Source: a virus. Taken from it: a stretch of 53,580 bases of DNA. Under the pieces are notes generated by a model, which saw only the letters and a program-made list of their open reading frames with translations, made no database searches and was not told the origin of the DNA. The stretch is from the IMG/VR virus record IMGVR_UViG_3300015360_000055, positions 1 through 53,580 of that record. One strand, 5' to 3'. This document shows positions 41,422 through 50,368 of this stretch, piece by piece. The first letter of the stretch is position 1. The number at the start of each line of letters is the position of its first letter. The position numbers were made by a program, and so were the translations under genes.

Positions 41422-41873
41422 TGGCGAAACTCGTAATCACCACGACTGGAAAAATCGGGAAGAGGGTCGTATTCACTTCGGTTCAGAAAATTCCAATCCC
41501 TGAGCTTCCGATCATTCCACCGATCGCTATCCCTGCTCTTCCAAAGATTCCCAAGCTTCCGTCTCTCCCGGCGCTTCCTAGTCTTCCAGGAATCAGTTTG
41601 AAGGTTCCATCACTTGCACTTCCGGTCATACCGCCTATCTCGCTTCCAGCACTTCCAAAGGTTCCGAAGCTACCGACGCTTCCAAAGCTTCCCACTCTTC
41701 CTGGGATTAGTCTCAAGGTTCCGTCACTCGCCCTTCCGGTGATTCCGCCTATTGCTCTTCCAGCTCTCCCGAAAATTCCAAGTCTTCCCACTCTTCCAAA
41801 GTTACCCAGTCTCAGCATTCCGTCTCTCGGTGGAGTCTCTCCTACAATTACGGTTAGCACATCTGTTGAGTGA
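41421..41873 (+). CDS. proline-rich LPxIP repeat protein, 150 aa
   Basis: I use ATG 41421, which overlaps the previous TAA; the frame from 41355 lies inside the upstream gene. After about 25 residues the protein is built of PxLPxxP units. A 38-residue unit starting LPGISLKVPSLALP occurs at codons 55 and 93 (114-bp period, 41583 and 41697), with a partial unit before it. Almost no charged residues except Lys occur. This suggests a stiff rod. Between spike and gp25 a PAAR tip would be expected, but this is not one. Confidence 0.75.
   Translation: MAKLVITTTGKIGKRVVFTSVQKIPIPELPIIPPIAIPALPKIPKLPSLPALPSLPGISLKVPSLALPVIPPISLPALPKVPKLPTLPKLPTLPGISLKVPSLALPVIPPIALPALPKIPSLPTLPKLPSLSIPSLGGVSPTITVSTSVE
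41583..41810 (+). repeat. 114-bp tandem repeat (two copies)
   Basis: The 38-codon units beginning at 41583 and 41697 encode nearly identical peptides but differ in many third codon positions, so the protein, not the DNA, appears to be conserved. Confidence 0.7.
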
Positions 41874-41928
41874 CTTGACGTTTAGTCAAGAGTGGAATCG
41901 TTCATTGAGAAGACTGTGAGAGTATATT
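41874..41928 (+). promoter_or_regulatory. regulatory region before gp25 (inverted repeat, possible promoter)
   Basis: CTTGAC (41874-41879) and GTCAAG (41885-41890) form a 6-bp palindrome. TTCATT (41901-41906), 16 bases and TATATT (41923-41928) could be a weak promoter. This is the only sizeable gap in the baseplate operon, so a promoter here is plausible. Confidence 0.3.
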
Positions 41929-41968
41929 AAACTCAAATCTGACGTAACCCAGGCGAAGGATCTTCAAT

Positions 41969-42340
41969 ATGTCGAGTATACTTGCAGGCATCTCTTTTCC
42001 ATTTCGTATTGAAGGCGTAGGACTGCCAGCTCCAGCATTTGGAACAAATGTCATCAAGTCAGCTCTTATCGTTTTGTTGAGGACATCAAAGGGATCGCGA
42101 GTCATGCGTCCAAATGTTGGAAACAACCTTCAGAAACTTATTTTTGAAAACCAAGGCCCGGTCATGAGATCCTTGATTCAAAGAGAGATTTTAGTTTCAA
42201 TTAATAGTTTTCTTCCTCAAGTTACAGTGAGGGGTCTGGACTTCATCGAGAATGAACACGCAATTCAAGTGAATGTTAAATACACCGTTCAGGGAGTCAC
42301 AGACGAGACTGGCCCAGTGACAATAGGTCAGAGAGGTTAA
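41969..42340 (+). CDS. baseplate wedge protein gp25-like
   Basis: The 123-residue protein matches the gp25/GpW lysozyme-like fold family of contractile machines. ALIVLLRTSKGSRVMRPNVG is the typical region, with the conserved Arg and Pro of the motif, followed by the acidic NNLQKLIFEN. It joins wedge to sheath and starts sheath assembly. AAGGATCTTC lies upstream of the ATG. It is directly followed by the gp6/J-like gene, as in T4 and many other contractile systems. Confidence 0.88.
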   Translation: MSSILAGISFPFRIEGVGLPAPAFGTNVIKSALIVLLRTSKGSRVMRPNVGNNLQKLIFENQGPVMRSLIQREILVSINSFLPQVTVRGLDFIENEHAIQVNVKYTVQGVTDETGPVTIGQRG

Positions 42341-42342
42341 AC

Positions 42343-44310
42343 ATGGCAGTTTCTGACGAAATCAACCGAGTTAAATTTGTTGCCGAGGATTTCCAGACCT
42401 ACCGTGACGAGGCTGACCAATTCTTTCAAACCTATTACCCGGAAGACTTTAACAATCTTTTAGCCACCGACCTGGGTAACGCCCTCATGGATCAGATTGC
42501 ATTCGCCATGCAGTCTTTGTCATTCATGCTCAACCGTCGTTCGAGCGAACTATTTCTCGCTTCAGCCAGGCTGAATAGCTCCATCACAAAGCTTGCCAGG
42601 ATGTTGGGCTACCCCATTAATCCAGCAGCTCCAGCCACCACGTCAGCAATCATCACGCTGAAGAATGGTCCCTACGCTTTCGCCGTAACAATCCCCATTG
42701 GATTCAAACTCAAGGGTCCAGGCGATACGATTTACGAATACCACGGCGCTGTGGACGCAGTCATTCCACCCGGAAACACCACTGCTACGATCCAAGTTAA
42801 AGAAGGCCAAAGTAAGCGTCTGAGCTTTATCTCAGATGGATCCGCCAACCAGCAGTTCAACATTCTAGGAATCACAGGAAATAATTTCATTTATTCCGAC
42901 GAGATGATTCTCACCGTTGACGGATCAGAGTGGACGAGACAAGACCTAATTAAGTATGAGGCTTCAAATATTTTTGAAGTTCTATTCACTGAATCACCAC
43001 CTAAGCTGAGATTTGGTGATGGGATCGCAGGAAACATTCCCCCGATAAGCTCTCAGATTGTTTTAAATTTCAGACTTGGAAAAGGTGCTGCTGGAGCCAT
43101 TGGAAAGAACCAGATCTCTGGTGTAGTAACTCCATTGGTGATCAACGGGATCTCTATCCCGATGTCTTTCACTAACCCAGTTTCTGTAGTCGGCGAAAAC
43201 CCAGAAGACATTCGTCACGTCAGGTCGTTCGCCTCCTCCTTCTTTCGAACTCAAAATGCAGCCGTCGTAAAGCAAGATTATGACACCATCGCGGCCCTAC
43301 AGACCGGAGTCGCTCTCGCGGACGCCCAGATTATCCGGGGAATCGATACCGATATCACCATTCAGGCGAACCTACTGGCGATGAGTAACGGTCAATCTGC
43401 ACTCCTCCAATCAGTCAGCGGTATGGCTGCTGCTGGTGTTTCTGGGCAAGACTTTCTGGGTGTGTCTGGTATTTCGGATTTGCTTGTTGGCGGGATCAGC
43501 GGACTCGGAGTGAGTGGCTTGTCATTCCTTGGGGTCAGTGGACTCAGCTACGTCGGTCAAGACGTTTCCGGAAACATCACCGGACTCTCTTATCTCGGTG
43601 TGAGCGGGGATGGATCTCTTGGTGTTCAGGGCAATACCGGACTCTTCGTTGGTGGTCAAAGCTCTCTCGGAGTAAGTGGAATCGATTTCTTAGGAGTCTT
43701 TGGACAGTCCGGGCTGATCGCAAGCGGAACCTCTGGCGTTGCGATGATTCAATCAGGAATCTCAGGGCTCACTGCTTATCTCTCTCAAGCCTTCAGCGAC
43801 ACCTCCCAGGCAAACCAAGTACAAATGGTTATCCTATCAGTGGACGCCAACAACAGATACATTTCACCTTCAACCATCGTTCTTCAGACCGTCCAATCTA
43901 TCCTGCAAAACATGGCAGACGCCGTTGTGACCGTAAACGCAGTGGACGGATATTCCAAGATCGTCAACACAGACATTACCATTGAGCTTGGCATCAGTCA
44001 GACCGCAGTCATCTCTGACGTAGAGCAAAAGACTCTCAATGCTTTAACCAGCTCAGTGACACCATTTGGTCTTCTCGTTAAGAGAGTCGCCGGTAAGAAC
44101 CTTTATGTTTCCGATATTGATGAAGCTATCAGAAGCGCAAACACCACGGGTGATGTCAGATACATTAATATTAAAATCACTGGGCCTTCACAGTATCTGG
44201 ATGACGCTGGAAACCTGATTGTCGGAAAACAGCAGATCATTCAAAACGGCACTATCTCTGTAAAAGTAAAGCAGAGATTTCTGATTAACGGAGAAATTGT
44301 AAATGCGTAA
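42343..44310 (+). CDS. baseplate wedge protein gp6 / J-like with glycine-rich insertion
   Basis: The N-terminal 300 residues (FNNLLATDLGNALMDQIAFA; LRFGDGIAGNIPP) and the C-terminal part (LLVKRVAGKNLYVSDIDEAI) match the J/gp6 wedge family. Between about 345 and 485 lies an insertion of imperfect short repeats with six GVSG motifs (LSFLGVSGLSYVG). Normal family members lack it. The insertion may form an exposed fibre-like or beta structure on the baseplate surface. The protein has 655 residues. Confidence 0.83.
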   Translation: MAVSDEINRVKFVAEDFQTYRDEADQFFQTYYPEDFNNLLATDLGNALMDQIAFAMQSLSFMLNRRSSELFLASARLNSSITKLARMLGYPINPAAPATTSAIITLKNGPYAFAVTIPIGFKLKGPGDTIYEYHGAVDAVIPPGNTTATIQVKEGQSKRLSFISDGSANQQFNILGITGNNFIYSDEMILTVDGSEWTRQDLIKYEASNIFEVLFTESPPKLRFGDGIAGNIPPISSQIVLNFRLGKGAAGAIGKNQISGVVTPLVINGISIPMSFTNPVSVVGENPEDIRHVRSFASSFFRTQNAAVVKQDYDTIAALQTGVALADAQIIRGIDTDITIQANLLAMSNGQSALLQSVSGMAAAGVSGQDFLGVSGISDLLVGGISGLGVSGLSFLGVSGLSYVGQDVSGNITGLSYLGVSGDGSLGVQGNTGLFVGGQSSLGVSGIDFLGVFGQSGLIASGTSGVAMIQSGISGLTAYLSQAFSDTSQANQVQMVILSVDANNRYISPSTIVLQTVQSILQNMADAVVTVNAVDGYSKIVNTDITIELGISQTAVISDVEQKTLNALTSSVTPFGLLVKRVAGKNLYVSDIDEAIRSANTTGDVRYINIKITGPSQYLDDAGNLIVGKQQIIQNGTISVKVKQRFLINGEIVNA

Positions 44311-44324
44311 TCGGAGTCATAAAG

Positions 44325-44768
44325 ATGCTTGAGACTAAATACTTTAGCTGGACATACCCTGAAGAAAATGACGACCCTCATTTTGAAACCCTTGAGGGCT
44401 TTTTCCAACAGCAAGACGACACGACGTTCGGGTTGATGAATACGGCCTGTAACATCATCATTCCTCCGACCTCTGTTGTTTGGAATGGCGGAACCAAGAC
44501 TTTGACATGGAATGACGATTTTGAGATTCCATTAATGCAAGCTGGGTTCAGCTTGAAGATTAAATACGGTCCAGATGGACTTACTCGGTCAGCAACCTTT
44601 AGTGATGGTGACCGAATGATTGTATCTGTCCCAAGGACATCAAGCGGAGAGGTGACGGCAAATTTTGCGCTAGTGAACGGTTCCACTTCAATTAACAGCG
44701 GTCTTTTTACCGTTGGGTTTTGTCGAGGATCTCTCTTTTACGCAAACCTTCCTCAAGTGTTCACTTAA
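44325..44768 (+). CDS. hypothetical baseplate-region protein, 147 aa
   Basis: It is beta-rich and acidic (FSWTYPEENDDPHFETLEGF; NGGTKTLTWNDDFEIPLMQA), with a short leader after the gp6-like stop. It has no recognised motif. The order wedge, this gene, large tail protein suggests a baseplate or fibre-attachment part, by context. Confidence 0.55.
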   Translation: MLETKYFSWTYPEENDDPHFETLEGFFQQQDDTTFGLMNTACNIIIPPTSVVWNGGTKTLTWNDDFEIPLMQAGFSLKIKYGPDGLTRSATFSDGDRMIVSVPRTSSGEVTANFALVNGSTSINSGLFTVGFCRGSLFYANLPQVFT

Positions 44769-44779
44769 AGGGGACTTAA

Positions 44780-47700
44780 ATGGCAGGTTTCGGTAGATCA
44801 CCTTTTGGAAGGGGACCGTTCGGGAGATCAGACACTGGTCATGATCTCGTCGTTCGCTCGTTTCCAGTTGAGTACTTCGATGACTCAATCGTACTGGACA
44901 TAGGTGAAACCCCCGCCAACAATGACAAGGACCCCCTTCTTAAGCTGATCAAGACTTACGCTCATCAGGTCTTCAAGCGCAGACTTGACATCGACAGGAT
45001 CCCGAACCTTCTTGATTTTGAAACCATGCCCCTGGAGATCGTCAGGCTCTGGGGTGACATGCTTGGCCTGGGGATCGATAAGAACGATCCTGAATTTCTT
45101 CAGCGTTCATTTCTTGGAAACGCAAGCCAGTGGCTTCAGATCAAAGCTTCTACTCGCGGTTACGAAGTCCGAGGATTGGCATCCGGATTCGACGTTTCAG
45201 TTGAAAACTTTTGGCGTATCGATGAAATCTACGCTCCGCTTATCCCTGCTCGATTCAAGTATTTACTGAAGCCAAGAGACGCGGATGAATCAGCGTTAAA
45301 AAAACTTCATACCGACTCTCCCCCTGGAACTCACCCAGGAACACCAACTTCTGAAGACTCGACTTATGCAAAGTCATCATACGTTCGTATTGTTTTCTCT
45401 GTTCATGAGCCAAGAAACAACAGCGTTAATTACAACACTCTCTTAGATCTGGTCATCGATAAAATCCGGGACGTTGTCGGCATCCATCACGAGATGCAGG
45501 CTCCTCAGTTCCTGGTCAAGATCCCAGTTGATGAAACTACCATTACCGTAACCATGCTCATCGAAGAGTTTGGTGTCTTCAATGGTAGTGAAACCTATAT
45601 TTACGACATCACTCCTGCGGACGAAATCCCAACCGACACTGGCATCTATTTGACGATGACTACTGGCGACGGTAACGTACTCACCATCGATACAGACATC
45701 GGAGTCACCGGAGAGATCACTGAGTTTGAATACGACCTCATTCTGAATGTTGCTCCGTACATGTCTGTGGAATACCAACTTGAGTCCGAGTGGGCACTCT
45801 CCGTAGACGAAGCAATCAGCATCGACTGGACCACTTCTTACGATGGGTTTGATGTTCAGGTTCCAATCAGTGTTGATTTCCTCATTGAAGCTTTTGAAAA
45901 TTACACTCCTTACGAAATCGAAGTAAATGCATCGATTGGATACCAATCGAACGAAATCGACAATGACATCCCAGTTGAGGCAGCCGATCACTACGATCTG
46001 ACTCCTGGCGATCTGGTCATCATCGACAGTCAGAGCGTTACGATTCAGATTTACGACATCACGCCAGTTGAAATCAACATGTCGATCCCTGTTGACCCAG
46101 AAGCAGACATGGGTTCGAGCGGATCTCATGAAAGCATTACCTTCATTATCGATCCTGCGATTGCTGCGATCAGAGAGATTGATGAAGAGTCTTACAGCGA
46201 AGTGGACGCCCTACCCACTGCAACCTTTCAGCTTGGCGTAACTCACAGCGATATTGAACTTTTTGTTGATGGATCAAACACAACAGTTGAGTTTATCGAG
46301 CAAGAAGAGCCATTCACCGTTGTGACTGAAATCACCAGCGTCATCTCTGCAAGCTCCGAAGAGATCGCCCTGGACTTCCCGGTCTCTGGATCCGCTGACA
46401 TTGTCTCCGAGCAAAGTCCTGCGCTCATTGAAATCACAGTCGGAGAGTTCGCATCGATTGAAAATCAAGAGTCAATCAACACAGGCGACTCACTCAGCAT
46501 TACCACGGCAGTTGAATCAATCTACGAGTCGGCTGAGCCAGTGGTCATGGTTGGCGAAACGATCGACTTAATCACTGATTCAGACGTGATTGAACTCTTC
46601 GTCTCGGCCAGCGCATCTCCTTTGATCGACACTCAGGAATCTCTCAATGACTCCGTAGAGACATCAATCGACACTGTTTATGAGATTGAGCAAGAAGTCG
46701 ATTACATCGTCCTTGACGCTCCACTTCAGATTCAAGTTATCCTGGTCTCTGACTCCAATCAGATGAGCATCAACGTGAACGAATCCTTCACCCTTGAGGT
46801 GAATGAATCTTCTACGACCGAGGCCGATGAGACCGTTACGGCAACCCTCACCCAGGCCCAGGAGTCTGAGGGAATCAACTTTGAAGTATCCGTTCCGCTC
46901 TCGGTTGAACTCGTCACCGAAGTCGATCAGTTCATTGTGTCGGTCGGTGAAACAGCTTCACTTGAGATCGCAGAGATGGCCTCGGGGGATATCTCCGAAC
47001 CCATCACGGTGTCGCAATTTATCGAGAATGAGGTCGAAACCCTTCTCTTTGACATCAATGTCAATGTAACCGCAGATCTCAGCTTCCTGACCGCTTTTGA
47101 GGTCACGGTCGGCGAGACGGTTGATTACGGGTTTCAGGAAGTTTTATCCTCTCACATATCTGAAACGGTCAGTGCTGAACAATTTGTTGAGCAGGAATCC
47201 GGAAGCATCTTCTTCAGCATCTCCGCAAATATTACCGCTGAGATCGACATCTCTACCGCACTTTCGGTCCCAGTGGGTGAGACGGTATCGATTGAATCAA
47301 GCGAGCATTCGAACGCCAGTATCGAAGAACTTGTTACGGTCACTCAGGTTGTCGGACAAGAGATCGAGACCCTCCTGTTTGAGGTTACCGTCAACGTTAC
47401 GGCGTCAATTGAGTTCGCGGTTGTTATGCCGGTGGATGCTGCCGGATCCACTTCGATTGACTCTAGTGAGTCGCTCGAATCATCCATTGAAGAGTCGATC
47501 ACTGTTTCCCAGTTCATCGAAGATGAGACAGAAACGCTCCTCTTCAATATTAACGTCAGCATCTCGGCATCCATTGATTTTGCCACGGCGATGTCTGTAT
47601 CGGCTGGCCCTGAAGCATTGTTCCAGTCTTCTGAACAAAGTGAAGTCGAGTCCTCAGTCTCCGCTTCAACCAGCATGTCTCGTGTGGATGAGATCTGGAA

Positions 47701-49660
47701 CGTAGGCTCCGCTGTTTCGATCTCCATTTCAGTCACCGATCAGGACCAAGAAACATTTGAAGTTGATGCACTTCCTGTTGCTGAACTCATCTCTTCTGAG
47801 TTCGTTCAAGAATCTGTCAGCGAGACCGCGTCCGCCACAATCGAGAAGGTCGATAGCATCCTCGACGCTCCTGTAAGTATCTCCGCTACGGTCAATAGCA
47901 GCACTGAGACCGGTGAGTCCGTAGAGATCAACGTGACTGAGGTAGTCTCTGAAACTGCCCATGAGTACTGGAGCAGCGACATTTCTGAGACAGTTCTTGT
48001 CAGCATTCAGAGAGTCGATGCCATCTTGTCGGCTGGTGTAGAGATCACTATTGATGTTCTAGTTTCTGACTTTGTCATTGAGACAATCGACATCCCAGTG
48101 TCTGGGTCCGCAAGCTATATTGCGACCGAATCTGAAGAGATTTCTCTTCAAGAGACGATTAGCATTGGTTCTTCAGCCGATGAATCTGATCTGCTCGCAG
48201 TATCGGTCAGCCCCACTCTTTCCATTGATCTTGAAGATCTCTCCAGAACCGCAGTCTCTGCAAGCGTTCAAGCTCAGTTCGACATTTTTGAAAACCTTCT
48301 CTCAGAGCTTTCTGAGATTGTTTCCTCTGAAATTTCTTCAACAGAGCAGCAAAACATCAGCGCGTCCATTAATGTTACCGCTGAAATCTCTCAAGAACAG
48401 GACTCAGAGACCATTGAGATCAACGCAACGATTCAAGTCATTCCAAGCGCGTTTGAGTCGGTCTTGTTTGACTCGGAAGAAACTACTTCCACCACACCGA
48501 TACTTCATGAGTCCACCGGGCTATCCGCTGAACTCACATTCACAGTGGGCATGGAGATCGAAATATTCACTCAGGTCACGTCCACCTCGATTGAAATTCC
48601 AGTCGATGTGAACGAGTCGATTGATTTCATCTCCTCTGAATCTTCTAAGATTGATCAGCCTGGAGTCATCAGTGTTGATTCTGACTCCAGCTCTGAAAAC
48701 CTAGATATCTCTGTTGCGGCATCGGCAACGATCAGCAACCTAATGAATGAGCTTGTTTCTGAGATGACCGCAGAAACCTCTCTCACGATTGACTACCGAG
48801 AAGCCGAAGAAGGCGAAGTCATTCTTTCCATTGGCGCAGAGATCACCGTTCTTCTTGAGCAGGTCAATGCAATCATCACGATTCCAGTGGGTGAGACTCT
48901 CACGACTGCATTCTCTGAGAGTGTCTCTGAAATCACACTTTCAACACTGATGAGCGTGACATTTAGTCCTGACGAGTTCGACGCCATCTTCATCGAAGTT
49001 CCAGCCACTCCTTCTGTTGTTCTTGAGGCTATCCAAGCAACCTTATTTATCTCTGCCGCTGGAACCGTTGGCTCTCAGGTCTCTGAACTGGTCGATGAAA
49101 GCGTCTCCGTATCTGGAACCGTTCAGATCAGTCCTGCTGAGTTCGAGTCGATCACGATGAACGTAAACGCGTCTCCAAGCGCGTCTCTGATCGCTGAATT
49201 CACTCAGATGTCAGCCAGCGTGGGCGAAAGTATTTCCGAGCAAATCAACGTCAGTGCCGATATTTTCATCGGTCTGTTGACGAGCTTGACGGAAAGTATT
49301 GCCGAGCTTGAGAAGATCACGATCAATACTCCTCCAACGATCACTGTAGAATTCCAAGAGAGGCTCACTGCCTCGGCAAGTGAGACACTAAACATTTCGT
49401 CAAGTCTTTCCGAACTCGCAACGATTGGTGTTACTCTTTCATCTAGCGTTATATTCACCAGAGAAGCAGAGAACACGCAGACTTGGTCGATCAACACGGG
49501 AGTCAACACGACTTACAAGTTGAACGAATTGTCTGGTGGTAACAGTGCTCTTCAAGGATGGTGGGTTGACCCGTTAAGAAACTTTGATCTAACAGCGGCA
49601 GATGTCGCTCCAACAGAGTCGTCTGGGTATGTGACGATGACAATCACTGTTGGACCTTGA
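44780..49660 (+). CDS. giant tail protein with gpI-like N-terminus and 55-residue repeats, 1,626 aa
   Basis: Residues 1-230 resemble phage tail protein I / wedge attachment proteins (KTYAHQVFKRRLDIDRIPNL; LEIVRLWGDMLGLGIDKND). From about 260 onward there are some 1,300 residues of Ser/Glu/Val/Ile/Thr-rich beta sequence with visibly few Lys or Arg and no Cys that I noticed. Units such as TLLFDINVNVTA ... VGETV recur every 55 residues. This looks like a long acidic fibre or adhesin rod. The C-terminus (LQGWWVDPLRNFDL) is a separate tip. It may bind divalent metal or host polymer; unproven. Confidence 0.78.
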   Translation: MAGFGRSPFGRGPFGRSDTGHDLVVRSFPVEYFDDSIVLDIGETPANNDKDPLLKLIKTYAHQVFKRRLDIDRIPNLLDFETMPLEIVRLWGDMLGLGIDKNDPEFLQRSFLGNASQWLQIKASTRGYEVRGLASGFDVSVENFWRIDEIYAPLIPARFKYLLKPRDADESALKKLHTDSPPGTHPGTPTSEDSTYAKSSYVRIVFSVHEPRNNSVNYNTLLDLVIDKIRDVVGIHHEMQAPQFLVKIPVDETTITVTMLIEEFGVFNGSETYIYDITPADEIPTDTGIYLTMTTGDGNVLTIDTDIGVTGEITEFEYDLILNVAPYMSVEYQLESEWALSVDEAISIDWTTSYDGFDVQVPISVDFLIEAFENYTPYEIEVNASIGYQSNEIDNDIPVEAADHYDLTPGDLVIIDSQSVTIQIYDITPVEINMSIPVDPEADMGSSGSHESITFIIDPAIAAIREIDEESYSEVDALPTATFQLGVTHSDIELFVDGSNTTVEFIEQEEPFTVVTEITSVISASSEEIALDFPVSGSADIVSEQSPALIEITVGEFASIENQESINTGDSLSITTAVESIYESAEPVVMVGETIDLITDSDVIELFVSASASPLIDTQESLNDSVETSIDTVYEIEQEVDYIVLDAPLQIQVILVSDSNQMSINVNESFTLEVNESSTTEADETVTATLTQAQESEGINFEVSVPLSVELVTEVDQFIVSVGETASLEIAEMASGDISEPITVSQFIENEVETLLFDINVNVTADLSFLTAFEVTVGETVDYGFQEVLSSHISETVSAEQFVEQESGSIFFSISANITAEIDISTALSVPVGETVSIESSEHSNASIEELVTVTQVVGQEIETLLFEVTVNVTASIEFAVVMPVDAAGSTSIDSSESLESSIEESITVSQFIEDETETLLFNINVSISASIDFATAMSVSAGPEALFQSSEQSEVESSVSASTSMSRVDEIWNVGSAVSISISVTDQDQETFEVDALPVAELISSEFVQESVSETASATIEKVDSILDAPVSISATVNSSTETGESVEINVTEVVSETAHEYWSSDISETVLVSIQRVDAILSAGVEITIDVLVSDFVIETIDIPVSGSASYIATESEEISLQETISIGSSADESDLLAVSVSPTLSIDLEDLSRTAVSASVQAQFDIFENLLSELSEIVSSEISSTEQQNISASINVTAEISQEQDSETIEINATIQVIPSAFESVLFDSEETTSTTPILHESTGLSAELTFTVGMEIEIFTQVTSTSIEIPVDVNESIDFISSESSKIDQPGVISVDSDSSSENLDISVAASATISNLMNELVSEMTAETSLTIDYREAEEGEVILSIGAEITVLLEQVNAIITIPVGETLTTAFSESVSEITLSTLMSVTFSPDEFDAIFIEVPATPSVVLEAIQATLFISAAGTVGSQVSELVDESVSVSGTVQISPAEFESITMNVNASPSASLIAEFTQMSASVGESISEQINVSADIFIGLLTSLTESIAELEKITINTPPTITVEFQERLTASASETLNISSSLSELATIGVTLSSSVIFTREAENTQTWSINTGVNTTYKLNELSGGNSALQGWWVDPLRNFDLTAADVAPTESSGYVTMTITVGP
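46874..47701 (+). repeat. 55-residue (165-bp) repeats in the giant tail protein
   Basis: The aligned LLF-type codon triplets start at 47042, 47207, 47372 and 47537, exactly 165 bp apart, with one further unit 168 bp upstream (46874). Flanking sequence continues as more degenerate repeats. The conservation is at protein level. Confidence 0.75.
47124..47138 (-). repeat. copy 4 of the dispersed repeat (inverse orientation, inside a gene)
   Basis: ATTACGGGTTTCAGG is an exact 15-bp inverse copy, in the giant tail gene, encoding DYGFQE at a place where the neighbouring repeat units have a different sequence. Confidence 0.6.
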
Positions 49661-49669
49661 GAAATACAC

Positions 49670-49698
49670 TTGAGGTACGTTCAATAGGCGTTTAAGAT
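49670..49698 (+). promoter_or_regulatory. sigma70-like promoter before the fibre genes
   Basis: TTGAGG (49670-49675), 17 bases, TAAGAT (49693-49698) is a good promoter-type pair in a 110-base gap. The start would be near 49,705, with a strong GGAGG before the GTG at 49771. Confidence 0.5.
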
Positions 49699-49770
49699 AC
49701 ATACATAAAGCGTGGTTGCTTTTTTGGATTTGCTCGCAAGAGCATGTAACAAACTCATGGAGGATTTCTC

Positions 49771-50277
49771 GTGGCTAACGTAATTTCAGCACTTCTCACG
49801 AACACAGGCCGGGCTGCTCTTGCTAGATCTTTTGGCGGACCAACTGGCTCTTTTTCTTGGTCTTATGGTCAGTATTTCAAAATTGGCGTTGCTATGCACA
49901 CGCAAGATGTCAGCGGACAGGATCAACCGATTGCTCCTAGTGCTGCATTCACCGATGTTCAGTCGATCGCTTCGGGCGTGTTTTACTATCGCAAGACATT
50001 CCAAAGCGCCGACATTCTTTTCATCAGCACTGCAACGATTCAGTTCCGTTGTTTCCTGGATCTCCTCGAAGCAAACGGCGTTGTTGGGTCTGAGCCAGAT
50101 ACCGGCGCTGGTGTTAATGGCCCTAAGAACTCATCTTCTTTGGGCGGAAACGCTCCCGTGTTCTATGAACTCGGAATTTTCGATCCACAAGATGTCATGG
50201 TTGCTTATGGAACGTTTCCTGGCGAAACAAAGCTGAACACAAAGACTCTTAACCACCTGGTGAATATCAACTTCTAA
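49771..50277 (+). CDS. tail fibre / baseplate collar-type protein, 168 aa
   Basis: GTG start behind GGAGG. The C-terminal pattern YELGIFDPQDVMVAYGTFPG then ETKLNTKTLNHLVNINF is typical of phage tail-fibre attachment or collar proteins. The N-terminus (ANVISALLTNTGRAALARSF) fits proteins at the base of fibres. It probably links the following fibre to the baseplate. Confidence 0.65.
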   Translation: MANVISALLTNTGRAALARSFGGPTGSFSWSYGQYFKIGVAMHTQDVSGQDQPIAPSAAFTDVQSIASGVFYYRKTFQSADILFISTATIQFRCFLDLLEANGVVGSEPDTGAGVNGPKNSSSLGGNAPVFYELGIFDPQDVMVAYGTFPGETKLNTKTLNHLVNINF

Positions 50278-50280
50278 TCG

Positions 50281-50308
50281 TTGATTGAAGCGGGTGTTTC
50301 TGTAGAAT
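50281..50308 (+). promoter_or_regulatory. possible promoter before the large fibre gene
   Basis: TTGATT (50281-50286), 16 bases and TAGAAT (50303-50308) resemble the pair before the tubulin-like gene; both share CTGTAGAAT around the -10. The call is tentative because the same bases form the loop of a hairpin. Confidence 0.3.
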
Positions 50309-50318
50309 TAGAAACACC
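50293..50318 (+). promoter_or_regulatory. perfect 9-bp inverted repeat
   Basis: GGTGTTTCT (50293-50301) and AGAAACACC (50310-50318) pair exactly around an 8-base loop. No T run follows, so a weak terminator or an operator are both possible. Confidence 0.5.
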
Positions 50319-50337
50319 TATGTTTAACTTGTGGAAG

Positions 50338-50355
50338 CCCTAATCCTATTTAGGG
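50338..50355 (+). promoter_or_regulatory. hairpin touching the ribosome-binding site of the fibre gene
   Basis: CCCTAA (50338-50343) pairs with TTAGGG (50350-50355) and the GGG begins the GGGAGG site. It could lower initiation until opened, but this may also be chance. Confidence 0.3.
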
Positions 50356-50368
50356 AGGTGGAGTAACT

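Noticed and set aside
41583-41810. CRISPR-like repeat structure
   Set aside because: The period is 114 bp in phase with codons, without spacers; it is a protein repeat. No CRISPR array was seen in the window.
47097-47705. 202-residue Arg/Ser/Leu-rich frame within the giant tail gene
   Set aside because: It is a shadow of the 55-residue repeats in another frame, with low-complexity composition.
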